NCBI GenBank assembly: GCA_022592445.1
Contig: JABYQR010000020.1
Location: forward strand, 202,834 to 266,833
Length of the DNA: 64,000 bases
Source: Cytidiella melzeri
Lineage: Eukaryota > Basidiomycota > Agaricomycetes > Polyporales > Irpicaceae
Direction: 5' to 3'
Of the stretch, positions 21,798 through 33,697 are shown one piece after another. The notes under the pieces are model-generated. The model was not told where the DNA came from and searched no databases. It saw only the letters and a program-made list of their open reading frames with translations. Each line of letters begins with the position of its first letter. The first letter of the stretch is position 1. Made by a program: the position numbers and the translations under genes.

Positions 21798-23849
21798 ATG
21801 GTCCTCTTCCTCCCTCAAACTCAAGGTCCATTTCCCGTCGGCGCCACCACCTTTGCCATCTCCATAAACCTCGCCAACCCAGACGACCGTGTTGTCGGTA
21901 ACGCCAAAGTTAGAGGAACAGCAGCCGGACATGCAGACAAGCCTGCGCTCGAGTTGGAGGAGATAGTGTTTACGGCGTTCTATCCTGCAAACTTAGATGG
22001 CGGCCGTACGAAGAAGGGTTTGTCTTGGGTCCCCAGGTACGCACCAGCAACTGTTGTGTCGTCGTGAGTCGAGAGAGTGATCGCTCTTTCATCCAAGACC
22101 TGTTGGCGGCATGCTTCGAGGATACCTCCATTTTGGCAACTTCACGAGTTGGTATCACTCCATCGTAAATTGGCTGCTGCATATCCCTGCTGGATTGATC
22201 AAGGTGCGTGCAGGTCCATCGCAGAGTACCTGCTTCAGTGTGGCGCCAGAGGCTCAGGCCGCGAGCTTGTGCCAGCCTATGTCGGGGACGATAACACGGG
22301 GAGAGTGGAGACGAGGGACGCGGTAATGAACACGATATACTGCTGCTATATCACTAAGACCGCCGGAGCGATCCTCGCAACTCCTGTGATGCAAAAGCAG
22401 GAACCTCATAATGATCATGCACATAGGTCCCCGTCTACCCAAACACACCTCTGCTTGATCCTCAAGATGTCCCTGAATTCACGGATGCGTCCTGGCCGCT
22501 AGTCTTCTTCTCGCATGGCTTGGCAGGAAACCGCACAAACTACAGGTGGGCACATGCCAACATTGACAATGCTGTTTGTCTACCCATCTCATTACTTACA
22601 TAGTCACATCTGCTCTCGTCTTGCATCACAAGGCAAGGTCGTGTTAGCGTTTGAACATCGAGATGGTACAGGCCCATTCGTTGAGACTCTATCAGCTATG
22701 CCAGGGAAACTAGCACCGAAACATGCCGATTACAAGCTATATTTACATCCAGACGATATACTGTGAGTCACGCCTGTGTCCTTCCTGAAGTCAGTTGTCT
22801 AACTAGAATAGGTGGGGTGATGAAGTGGACAAGAGCACGTTCCCGCTTAGACGGGATCAGCTGCGTTTCCGAAGACTTGAGCTCTACCTCGGGTATATGC
22901 ACTTCAAGAAGCTCGTAGAAGGCGTTATTACCGAGCACACAAGTGCGCACTACGTTTCACTTTTTGCTACGTTGGTAGCTGTGCTGAATCTGCACTGCTC
23001 AGATGACCTTCCATGCCCTGAATTCCACACCATTGACGGCCCTTGGAACTTTAACCTTGGCTTCCGTCCTGCTGACCGTCATTTCTGGGAGAGCTGGTCA
23101 AAGAGCGGCTCGCGTCCAAAGGTGCGATGCGACAGAGGGGTATGCTTGGCAGGTCATTCCTTCGGGGGTGCTACCGTCGTAAGTAACCTTCCTGCCACGC
23201 TAAACCCCAATTGAAAGAACGGTCGCAGCTGGACGTGCTATCAAACAAACCCCCCACCCTCTCAGGCGAGCAGTTTCCTCCAATCCCCTTCACAAACGCA
23301 ATAGCGTTTGACCCATGGATAGACCCGCTACCTTCACCCGGCCCCGCTCCCCACGCTCCCTCCGTGCCAGGCGAGCAAAGTTCCGAGCCGCCAAAGTTGT
23401 TGGTGATCAACTCGGAAGGGTTCACGCTCTGGGAAGTCCACTTCAACCGGCTCACGGAGATCGTCGAGGCGTGGAACAACGCCGGACGTCAGTCAGAGCA
23501 AGCTGGGCCTGAACAAGAACAAGAGTCTGGCAAGATAAACAAGAAGAGATTTAGTGGCCCACGCGCAAGCCTTCTCACCCTCGTCCGCGCCCAGCACACG
23601 TCGTTCTCCGACTTTGGTGTGCTCGTCCCTTTTGGGCGGTACGCCCGCGACGGACGGCGGTTTCTCTCTCTTACGTGTGATCTGGCTGTCGCGTTTTTGC
23701 AAGAGAAGGAAGGGAGGTTTGAGGAGGTGCTGGGGAGGCAGAGGCAGGTGGAAGGGAGGGTGGAGGAGATTAATGTGGACAAGCCCGATTCAGAGACGCT
23801 GTGGAAGAAGAGGATTGTGGGGGAGGTGGGGGATATTGTTGTGCATTGA
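21798..23849 (+). CDS. Platelet-activating-factor acetylhydrolase-like lipase (PAF-AH II family)
   Basis: Alpha/beta hydrolase expected to release short acyl chains from the sn-2 position of phospholipids. Exons: 21798-22036, 22098-22203, 22427-22545, 22604-22762, 22812-23178 and 23229-23849, giving 536 residues. The family start PQTQGPFPVGATTFAI is followed by FTAFYPA. The substrate-pocket motif is WPLVFFSHGLAGNRTNYS. The nucleophile is Ser about 324 in LAGHSFGGAT, the acid probably Asp about 358 in IAFDPW, and the base His about 453 in RAQHTSFSDFG. The intron between exons 2 and 3 is long (223 nt) and may hide a small exon. No signal peptide is obvious, suggesting an intracellular enzyme. 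Low-complexity Gly/Pro/Glu linkers in the last exon are not part of the fold. Confidence 0.9.
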
Positions 23850-25285
23850 TTGTCTCAGACGGTGACCGTACCTTTGTGATTCCCTCTGCCTGGTGTTTCC
23901 GGCATGCAGCTGGAGGCAATGCAACTTGAAGCACCTGTCTTCTATCAATGTCCGCCAGCCTTGCAGCCTCTCGCCATTCGGATCCTCGTACATACGCCCT
24001 CACTGTGAGTTTGAATCTTGAGAAGGGACTCGATAGGTATAAGATGACTGCCTCTCCTACCTCTCGAATCCTTTCCGAACTCAACAACTATCCTCGTCTA
24101 TCGTCGCGGTCATGCCCACTCTGACAGACAATCCAATCGCCTCCCCCAGTTTCAGTCCTTTTTTTTTTCTCAAATATATTCCGCGCGGCTTTAAAACCAG
24201 AGCGCGTACGACTTATACAGGTGTGTAGAGATATGTGTTGCCTAGAAGGCATGGCTACGAAGACTCTGCAATAGGAGTAGACGAACTGCCCAGTTTCAGT
24301 CCACGAGGCATTGTCACGCCCGCCCGCACTGTCGAGAGTTTACCTTCTCCTACTCTTGCCACATTGCTCAGAATTACAAACAAGTATTTTTCTATGATAC
24401 TACATACATACATCAATGTATGACATGATTTTCGGGCAGAAATACACACTAGTGCCGCCACAGCAAGCCCATCAGTTGCAGTTCATGAGTGAACTACATG
24501 CATGCAAAATATGAAGTATTCGATTTTTCTGTCCGCGTAGAGCTTTATAATGTTTCCATACCAAATCTTGTACACAACATCTAGTAGCATGAATACATAT
24601 GAATGATTCTTTCGAGGCAATTGAGCCAGCGTAATTACCCTACCGAGCGAATAGTTCACTTCCTGTCCCCAGTTTACTTCTGGATCATCGACGCTGGGTC
24701 CTGACAACAGCCACAATTCTCATCACCCAAAAAAAACACAACCAAGGCCCGGCATACAAACAAACCACCACCTCAGGACTCCCTTTAACCCACTCTCGAA
24801 TTCCAAGCACCGTGGGTACGCTCGCACGTCGGTACGCAGGGTCACCGTGAACAAGCGAGTGGACGCACCCAAACACCCTACGCACCCACACATGCACCCA
24901 CACACCCGCTCAACGGAATGGGGACTGGAGGTAGGCGGCAGGTCTAAAAAAAAGCAGGACACGAAGCTTTGGTTGGAAGAAAAGAAAATCGTACTCGGAA
25001 CTTTTCGTTTCTTGTCAACGCTAGCATCACCTGGCAAGCCATGCGAGACCTGGGGATTGGACATGAAGGTTCGGTGCCGGTGAACCACCAGGGTCGGTCA
25101 AGGGTCGGTATATTAGAATAGGAAAGTGGATAAAAACATCGCAAATGTGTAAATGAACGATCGTATGTACGATAAACAAGCAAGGATATATGGTGATGTA
25201 CTCTTCGTGAGTGTGTATGAATGATATTAGCAAAGCAAATGGGTTGATTATTATTGTCCAACAAGAAAGCGACAGTCCTTTGAGC
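23850..25285. other. Convergent 3' region between lipase and GH79 genes
   Basis: About 1.4 kb with a T9 run near 24162, several AT-rich patches and short open frames only. It should contain the 3' UTRs of both flanking genes. No RNA gene or repeat is recognised. Confidence 0.5.
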
Positions 25286-27315
25286 TCACAGAGCCAAAAC
25301 GCACAACACCGCAGCAATCACACCTCCCGCCCACGCACCCACCCCTAGACTCGTAGCAGCTCCAGTCTCGGTAGCGCTCCCAGCCGACACAGTTGCGTGT
25401 CCTCCCGCCGTACTCGACATTGTCCCGTTATCGCTCGTCATGTTGCTCGGCGCCCCAGCGACAAACACCACCGCCATACCCGGCCCAGGAACCTGCACAG
25501 TGCAACCCCCGCTGCAGCTCACCGTCTTGTCGCTCGTCCACTCCGCGTTGAGCGTAGCAGGGGCAGTCACAGCCGTACCGTCTCCCACACCCGCATAGGT
25601 AAGGTTCCCCCACGTGAGCTGCGTCGTCTCCGTCGCGGTCCCCGCCGTCATGTACCGCACCGCCGCCTCCCCGCTCCCCGCTGCCGAGAACAGCGAAGCA
25701 GGCAAGACGAAATCCGTACTCTGCATCGACGCGTTCGCATAATTAAACAACACCACACTGCTCACCCCTTCCTTCTTCGCATCGTACACCGCGTACCCCG
25801 CCTGCACCGCCGAATAATCCGTCACCGACCCTCCCACGTTTAAATCCACCACTCGACTCCCACTCCCCCCTGCACTCTGCAACGCCTCATTCACAGCCAA
25901 CATCGCGTAAAAATTCGGGTTCGTCGTCCACGCCCCTCCCGCCACCGCAGGCGGATCAAACAAATTGTACAACACTCCCCGCTCCCGAGTGTGCAAATAC
26001 GCAGCAGAATACCCGACGCTCGCCATCTGCAACGCGTAATCCGCCGTCCAGAGCGCCATGCCAAACATGTTGGATTCAGGGATACCCCCGCACGAGGCAG
26101 AGTTGAATTCGTCCATGAGCAACGGTTTGCGTTGGGCCGGGGGAAGGGTGGAGAGGTAGGCGAGCGCGGGGCCTTGCCATTGGGCGAGGTTGACGGTGTT
26201 GGTGTGGGACATGTAGTAGTCGAGGTGGTATTTGTAGGAACCGAAGCAGCTGGAGGGTTGCACGCTTTCAGTGGAAGGAATGTATGGATTTGGGAACGGA
26301 TACTTACTGGTCCTGGGGGTAGTGCTGGAGAGTGAGGTATTTGAGGTGAGAGCTAAAGTCATCGAGCCACCCTGATGTCAGCACGGACTCAAAGTCCTGA
26401 CGAAATCGTAGTGAGTGCAAAGCATATAGGCGCAGAGAAAACGAAGACGTACCCAGGAACAGCATATAGTTGGCCCGCTGATTTTGTTGAGAGAGAGGAA
26501 ATCGCCGTCGGTGGTGTTCCCCAAGTTCTCAGTCGCGACCCAGTAGTCCTGAGAATAGCGAGTGAGTGTGATATCGGGACAAAACAGATCGTAAGACTTA
26601 CGCCGATGTAGTCATTGACGGTGTAGTTGGCCAGAAGGGGCCTGTTCCCATGAGCAGTGTAGAGATCTGGTTCCTAAAGCGACATTTAGCCCCGAAATGT
26701 ATCGGCAGCACAGACACGCAGAAGAATACTGACGTTTCCGAGCAGGGCGGCGTCAAAATCGTCTCCCAGAATTTTCTGAGCATCCCCCGCCACGAGCGGC
26801 GTGTTCGTGCTGTTCGCGTCGCGCAAACTCAGACCTACGTGACTCGAGGATTTCAGGCAAATTTAAAGACGAGAGCAATGCGTGTACTGACCCATGAGCC
26901 ACTGCGAGTTGACAGTGTCGCTCGTGGTCTTCATAATGTCAAACAACACCTGGCCGTACGTCACCGGCTGGTCATTGACGTTCGCCGTCGGGTCTGTGAA
27001 GCTGATGACTTGCTGCTGATCAGGAATGTACGTGGAGCTGTCCATAGAGTTGCCTCCGAGCCTGAGGCGGACGGGCTGTCCGCCGCCTCGTTGGTGCAAG
27101 GCGGCGAGGTAGTTGAGGGTGGACTGGGGGATAGAGGCGGTGTCGTTTCCAAAGTAGTCGTTGATGAAGGACAGCTCGAGGGAGATGCCCATAAAGTTGG
27201 GGAAGACGGCGGTGACATTGTCGCCTGGGGCGGCTGAGGGCGCGTTTACCTGGACAGAGGCCGCGAGCGTCGATGTCGCGAGGCAAGAGAGGGATAGCAA
27301 AAGGAGCGACGACAT
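25286..27315 (-). CDS. Secreted GH79 glycosidase (beta-glucuronidase type), GPI-anchor candidate
   Basis: Glycoside hydrolase acting on glucuronide-bearing polysaccharides or proteoglycans. Exons: 26892-27315, 26734-26834, 26602-26673, 26453-26548, 26308-26396 and 25286-26249; 581 residues. A signal peptide is clear (MSSLLLLSLSCLATSTLA). The acid/base Glu about 176 lies in LLGNEPDLY, its GNE split across an intron, and the nucleophile Glu about 308 is in LLMDEFNSAS. The C-terminal third is the beta-sandwich domain of this family. The protein ends with a Ser/Thr/Gly stretch followed by a hydrophobic tail (GGVIAAVLCVLAL), the pattern of a GPI-attachment signal, so it may be wall- or membrane-bound. 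The exact substrate within GH79 cannot be told from this reading. Confidence 0.9.
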
Positions 27316-28077
27316 GGTGGGAGGCTGAAGGAGAGGAAGGAGGACACGGCCAGCTTGGAGGGCTGGTGTGCGCTGTAGTAAGATGGAGAGAGGCGAAGAG
27401 AAGGAGGAGGAGCCGAAAAAGTGGTGGCGCTCTGGGTAGTTATCGACTGCTAGGCTTATGAAGTGACGGTCAGTCGTCGCCGCTGCGGTTCCTGCGGTTC
27501 CTTGGGCGTGAAAGAGATATCATAACTCTCCATGTCACCGTATAGTTCTGATACAACGTTGAACGTTAATCTTGAACTCGAAACGTGCAGTCGGATCGTC
27601 GGTGCTCACCTTGGTCGTCGCTGGCGCAGCTGGGCACAAGCAGCGTCTGCATGCAGCGCGTAGAATGCTGCATTCGAGAGGAGGTAAAGCTTCTGCTGGG
27701 CATGCGGTCTCGGAGGTCGTCATGAAATAAATGTGCTTCATTTATTGCCATTGTTCCGATCACCTGCATTGACCCATGCCTCCCAAGATAAGCACCCAGC
27801 TCACTATTGTATGTGCTTACCTGCCAGCACTAACAGATGAACCAGAACCTCAGCTGTGGTTGCGATATTCTTGGATCGTACATAGCGTTTGAACACAAAC
27901 TTGAACGCCGTCTGAGATTGACATGTGGGCGATTGTCTTCATGTCACCTTGGCCACTAGCGCCGCGCTCGTTTGCACTGTTCACAAACATGCTTGGCAAT
28001 AACCAGCACTCCGAATTACATCCGTTGTTCCAATAAAACAGCAGTAAAACTACACCCTCGATTTCGAGGTACACCTG
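27316..28077. other. Intergenic, no gene recognised
   Basis: Lies between the GH79 start and the AAA ATPase stop, both on the minus strand, so it should contain the GH79 promoter and the AAA 3' UTR. The first 150 bp are GA-rich. Nothing else is identified. Confidence 0.5.
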
Positions 28078-30157
28078 TTAGAACATGAAAGAACGCCCGA
28101 GCCGTGCCGCTGCACCAGCCACCGCCCTCGCATCCCTTTCATCTCTCCCTTCTCGTCTCCCGCTAGGGGCTGGCATTTCCCCCGGCATCTGCATGCCATG
28201 TCTTGCTTCACTCCCTGCGTCCCAGATCCTCGTCTGGTTGGCAAGACGACTGTCAATGTGCGGTCTCTGCTGCCCGGCGCTCTCCCTGACCGCGTCCGCA
28301 CCGACGGGAGGCACAACGTATTGTCGCCACGCCCCAGGAACGTCGACGTCCTGGCCGTAAACCTCAGATGGCTTGCTCTCCAGTTGCTTGCGCAGTTTCT
28401 TGATCTGGTCCCTGAGCACGTCCGCGAACCGCTGCTTATCGTGCTTGTCCTCGTCCCCCGCAAGAAGGACAAGGGTAGAGACGCTGGAACACCAACGTGC
28501 TTACGTATCAGAAACTGGATGACATGGGGAAAACAAATCACACACAAGACCTCCTTCAGAAATGCGAAGCTGAACTTTGGAGTAGTCTCGGCAACTTCTT
28601 CGACAAGTTCATCAGGAAAGTCGATGCTCTTGTTCGATTTCAGCTTGTTTTGCCAGTACTGGGCGTACAATTTACGCTCAATCTTGTCTGGATCTTCAAA
28701 CCCGCTGGGAAAAGGAGACATGAATCAAGGGACGAGCAAAAGAATTCGGACAGGTACCTACAATTTGCGGTCAAACCGACTGGGCCGAGTGCTCAGAGCA
28801 GGGTCAATGCGGTCGAGGTGGTTGGTGGTACCGATGACGAGGATACCATCGTTGCTCTCCAAACCGTCCAGCTGGTTCAAAAAGAAGGAGCGATTTTTCT
28901 CGTTAATGAGCGAGTCGAGATCTTCGAGGATAACGACGCAAGGTGACACTTGTCTGGCCTTTCCGAAAACGTCAGCCATAGCGCCTTCTTCGCCCTTATA
29001 GCTACGGAAAGACTTGACGTATAGAGGATAGTATCCCTTTTTGTCAGAATCTTTCATGATAGCCTTGATGGTGATCGTTTTGCCGTTCCCTATTATGTGA
29101 GGAATTAACAATGTATATGGTCAATCCTTGACGGCTGATACAGACCAGGCGGTCCGTGCATAATGATGCCTCTCTGAATGAAGTCCAGTGAGTATTATCT
29201 TCATACTCTCATACACTGCACAGACCTTCCAGGGAATACCCAAGTTTTTGTACAGCTCCTCCGAGTCAAAGAAACCAAAGACATCCTTTTTCACTGTAGT
29301 CTTGAACTCGTCCTTCAGTATGATATCATCCCAATTTGCCTTCTGAGCCTCGACCCATAGCTCGTGACTCTTGAACCAGAAGCCGTTGTCAAAGACGTAA
29401 ATTTCCTCATGCAGGTCGTTGGCGTATACCGCCGCCTTCGCAATGAGAGCGCGAGCAGGTTGGTCCGGCCCCTCGTGCAGCAGGTATTGCGAGGTATTTT
29501 CATAACTGGGATAAAGATACTGGCAAAGATTATAGTCCAGATGAGTGGACTTGAACCAATTCATTGCCAGCGGTCTCTTACCTTCACGACATATAGGATG
29601 AAATCGTATTTCTGCGCCACGAGCGAATATTGTAAGTTTTACCGGCCTCAATACCCAGGTACTAGTGATACTCACATCCCAAGCGACGCGGAATGCTCCA
29701 AACTTGACGTCGTCCACGAGGACGCCTGTGCCCTGGCCTTGGCCGGTTCTCCCCATAGGAAAAAAGTTGACGGATGAGATGATATCAGGAGGGGAGATCG
29801 GTTGGACATAGGCATCTGGAAAACCAAGGACGTTTGCATAGCCGAATAGCGTTACGGTGTGCTTGGGATACAACTCGCGTAACTTCCTTGCACTGTAAAG
29901 GTAACGATATGAATGTCTCGATCGGCTGATAGTCGGGACCTGTTGAGTACTTACAAAAAGCCAGGAGGGTCCAAAGACAACGCAGTTGCTGGAGTAGCAA
30001 ATCCACTTCTGTGAGCCTGCACAGAAAGCTCGGTTGATAATTATAACTCACTCTGTTCTCCCCATGGCGCGTACATCGGGTCTTTACTCGCCACTCGCGG
30101 GGAGGAAGCCTCCTGGGTAGTAATGACCACAAATGAATCATCATTTCGGCGTGCCAT
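28078..30157 (-). CDS. BCS1-like AAA ATPase
   Basis: AAA-type P-loop ATPase of the BCS1-related group, common as multigene sets in mushrooms; role unknown. Exons: 30075-30157, 29955-30008, 29676-29892, 29582-29611, 29226-29519, 29146-29173, 28762-29089, 28546-28704 and 28078-28483; 532 residues. Walker A GPPGNGKT (about 233-240) is split by an intron after GPPG. Walker B is CVVILEDLDS (about 284-294), followed by the arginine-finger region TRPSRFDRKF. No N-terminal membrane helix like that of mitochondrial BCS1 is obvious. The tail after residue 440 is charged, with a coiled-coil-like KKLRKQLESK. The first two exon joins are the weakest: an alternative donor at 30051 leaves the frame inconsistent, so AT|GTACGC was preferred. 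Confidence 0.85.
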
Positions 30158-30438
30158 TTTGCGTGTCTATGCTGTCCTATTTATCTAGCAAGTAGGATGT
30201 CGTGGTCGAAAGCAAGTTTGAACGAAACTGCGGTCAGACGGCGCACTTGAAGATGGCCGCCGTCCACAAAGCACTCATGTGCGCGTCTTTCCAAGATCAC
30301 GCCCCCTTTCGGTCTTTGCCGGGACGCACTGTGTAAAGTGTTTCCGCGTCAAATTGCATCTGTTCTTGACCCTCCGTCATCGTCAACCTGGCTCTTCCCG
30401 CTCTGCTCTCTCCCTCTGTGGGCCACCGACTGTTCACC

Positions 30439-31269
30439 ATGTCTGCTACGAGAGCGTGGTCTTTGTATACCATCGCTGCCGTCACCGTTGTCACCGGCGT
30501 CATCGCGTACGCCGCGTACTTTGACTACAAACGACGGAATGACGCGGACTTCCGCAAGAAACTGCGTGCGTTTTACCTTGGTCCTTTCAACTGGGGTGAT
30601 ACACGGTTTTGCAGCTGCTAATTCTCTGTGCCTTTTCTGACGCAGGCAAGGACAAGAAGCGCATTGAAAAAGCAACAGCTAAAAAACCCATGAACGTGTC
30701 TCAAGACGAGCTTCGCGCTGCCATTGCCAAAATCCGGGCTGAGGAGGTACCAGAAACTCCTCAGGACAGGGAGGCATACTTTATGCATCATGTAGGGCTT
30801 GCAGAGAAATTGTGTATGCAAGGTGCGTCTCCTTGAACGAAACCTTTCACGCTTTTACTTCTGCTTAGACGCGTGTTTCGCAGGCCCTGAATCGGCCCTC
30901 ATCGCTGCCATGTCGTTCTTCAGAGGCCTCCGTGTCTACCCTTCACCAGTGGAGCTTCTTATGATCTATCAAAAGACAATTCCGGAGGAGGTATTCAAGG
31001 TACATACCTTTCTTCTATTCGATTATGACATCTTTAAGTAAAACCAACTGCAGCTGGTCGTGGAAATGACAAACTTGGATGTAAGTGCGGATTATTCTTC
31101 TCAGTTGAAGCACGTAGTGGAGTTTGCGCAGCAGGCGCCAACGGCGAAGTTGCAAGAGGACGATGAGGCCCCGGAAACAAGTCCAGAGAGAAGCGGGCCT
31201 CCATCTGAGACTTCCTCCCAAGAATGGGACCGTCTTACAGATCCCGGTAGTCAGAGCTTCACTCTCTAA
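30439..31269 (+). CDS. Mitochondrial import receptor subunit TOM20
   Basis: Outer-membrane receptor that recognises mitochondrial presequences. Exons: 30439-30565, 30646-30822, 30884-30999 and 31054-31269; 211 residues. A single N-terminal anchor is seen (TIAAVTVVTGVIAYAAY, residues about 11-27), followed by a basic linker DYKRRND. The receptor domain contains REAYFMHHVGLAEKLCMQG, GPESALIAAMSFFRGLRVYP and IYQKTIPEEVF, hallmarks of the MAS20 fold. The C-terminus is Glu/Ser/Pro-rich. The stop at 31267 is used if the last exon is unspliced. A GT at 31247 could instead splice into the SET exons that follow. Confidence 0.93.
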
Positions 31270-31525
31270 ATCTCGCCGCCACCGCCTTGAGGTGTCTCTT
31301 TGTCGTGCTGCGATCACTCCGAGGCTACCACCCTCCCATGCCCTGCCTACCTGCATTACACCCATTTGTTCTTGTGCCATCTGTCCACGTCCATACATCT
31401 CCGCCTCATGCTTCAGTTCTAATACAAAGATCTCTTTTTTTCACATGTACCCGTCTTATCCTTGTGTAGGCGCAAGAGTTGGCTGCAGGTGAGCAGTTTC
31501 AGTCTGAGAGCGATCCTCATTGTAG

Positions 31526-32953
31526 AATCAGATGAGCTGAGACAAGTTCCTGTTGGTTTGGTGTTAGGGTACTATAAATTCTTCCCCGCAAAGCATTTCA
31601 ATGTGTCCGTGCAAGATCAAGGACATAAGAAAGTACTCATCGCTGAGAAGGACTTTATGGCCGGTGATGTCATATATACTGTAAGCAGCCCATTGACACA
31701 TTGTTACAAAGCTACTAGCTACTAAGACTGACAAACGCGCCCACGCGTTGTAGGAGGAAGCCGTTGTCGCCGCCTTGGATGCAGACCTGCAAGAGGCTGG
31801 CACGCATTGCACGCACTGTCTCCGTCTTGTTCACAAGGGCGATTCCGTCACCGCCGATAACGATCCACTGAACGCCGTATACTGTTCAAAGGAATGCCAG
31901 ACCAAGTCGAAGCTTCAGTCGCACCGGTGCCTGTTCTTACCCGAACCCTTACTTCCTCCCGAGATGGGCTCGACGATGGACATGCACGCTCGTAGCGGGG
32001 GTCAACAGGCGTTTGCAAAGTATATCAAGGAATCCAAGAGGACTCATCCTTTGCTCGTCGCACGGTTCGCCGCAAGACAGATCGCCACTGAAATTGACAA
32101 GCTGAGCCAGCAAGGGATGAAGCCCTCGGACGAGCTGGACCTTCCTCAACTCGTGGAGAAGGGGAGTCCCGAATACGCTCTCGGTGATCACTTTGAAAGA
32201 CTGCGATATGTGGAGAGGCAAGTGTCGGAGGACGAGACGAAAGTGATTCAAGGGGTGTTTAGCAACTCGCTGCCAGGTTTGGACCAGTTCTTGACAGACG
32301 AGAGGCACGGGATTATGCTCTCCAAGGTGGCCTATAACGCCATTGGCGTTGCTTTCTCTGGTGGAAGGGATGACAGGGTAAACTCTATATCTTACAATAC
32401 GCGTCTCGATGAGCGTTCTCACCTCATCGTTGCTTGCAGCCCGTTTTCCAGGCACGACCTGAAGACCAAGAGCGCACTCGCACACCTTACGGCACTGACC
32501 GTCAAGTAGGTAGCGCGCTCTATATGGTATCTGCATATGTGAGCCCACAAACTCTGTACTGAACAACGCAGCACTCCATCTCACCCACAACAATCTTACC
32601 AGATCGGCCACTCGTGCGACCCCTGCACGAAACCGTCCTTCAAAAACGGCACTTCGGAGCTGCATCTCGTCGCGACCCGTCCGATCAAAAAAGGCGAAGA
32701 GCTCACCATGGCCTACGTCGACGTCACCCAACGCGCCGACGAGACCGCAGAGGAGGCGAGACGTCGCCGCCGGTACGAGCTAGCCCGCGGATGGCGGTTC
32801 AAGTGTGAGTGCACGCGCTGCACGGCGGATACCGTTGCTGCTGCCGACGAGAACCTCGGCGTGGACAAGGACGAGTCCAAGCTCGAGGCGTCTGTGGAGC
32901 GGTTTGCTACGGGTCAGGTTCTGACGCGCTCTGGTGAGAGTGAGACCGACTGA
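31526..32953 (+). CDS. MYND-SET domain protein (SMYD-like); 5' end uncertain
   Basis: Putative lysine methyltransferase. Exons: 31526-31680, 31754-32377, 32440-32538 and 32603-32953. It starts with VPVGLVLGYYKFFPAK and the SET N-part KKVLIAEKDFMAGDVIY. A MYND zinc finger follows (CTHCLRLV, AVYCSKECQ, SHRC). The SET core has TRTPYGTDRQVGSALYMVSA, then IGHSCDPC (in place of NHSC-PN) and KKGEELTMAYVD. The post-SET cysteines are in FKCECTRC. No ATG is in frame before the first conserved block, so the start must lie in an upstream exon. Joining 31246 of TOM20 to 31526 keeps the frame and would give a TOM20-SET fusion of 613 residues. A separate, unrecognised first exon is the alternative. Confidence 0.8.
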
Positions 32954-33697
32954 ACTCCTAAAAAGAACAAAAAACGATTGCTGTTGCTTCTCTTTTCGTG
33001 GAGATGGACGTTGCGTTCTGACTCGTTCTGATATATAGACACGCGTAGCATACCTAGTAATCAACAGCCGTAATCTTGAATATTTCCATGACAGACCTCT
33101 TGTTGTTTTGGCTTGAGATTCCGCAATTCGCGTTTCGAAAGACACGGTCGTTCCGGTGGCATATGCAATTACTAGCTCGCAATCCGTCTGAGAAAAAACA
33201 ATGCTATAGCTACTGCTACAAATAACTTTGGGCACAGCTCGTGCGTATAATTATAGATGCTAAACATAAACATGGAGACGCGGGAAACCAGAATTAGTTG
33301 CTAGTCATCTACGATAATAGACCGAAGACAAAGTCAGGATATCCAATGCGAGTTTGCAAAGGAGATAGGGACACACACATACATGTGCACCTCTTCAACA
33401 CAGATATGGACTACAACTACAATATACAGCGCGAGAGCACAACAGAGCATGGCGATGGGAGGATACTGGATTCAGAGCTAACTAAAATGCAGGAGTGGGT
33501 GAGTGCGATGGTTGTTTGGTAGGTTGGTTTGGTGAGCGGACGGGTGTGTGGTGTAAGTCCTCCCGAACAAACAGCGTGGAGTAAACAAATACAAGCGTTG
33601 AACACACGTAAGAGGGAATTAGATGAGGGAATTCTAGCGTAATGCCAAACACAAAGCCGACCGCAAGTTCGTACAATTCAATCGTCATCCGCATGGT
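32954..33697. other. Convergent 3' region, no gene recognised
   Basis: Between the SET stop and the stop of the minus-strand unknown gene. AT-rich with short open frames only; expected to hold both 3' UTRs. Confidence 0.5.

Noticed and set aside
24162..24170. T run after the lipase gene as a transcription terminator
   Set aside because: A short T tract near a fungal RNA polymerase II gene is not a terminator signal by itself.
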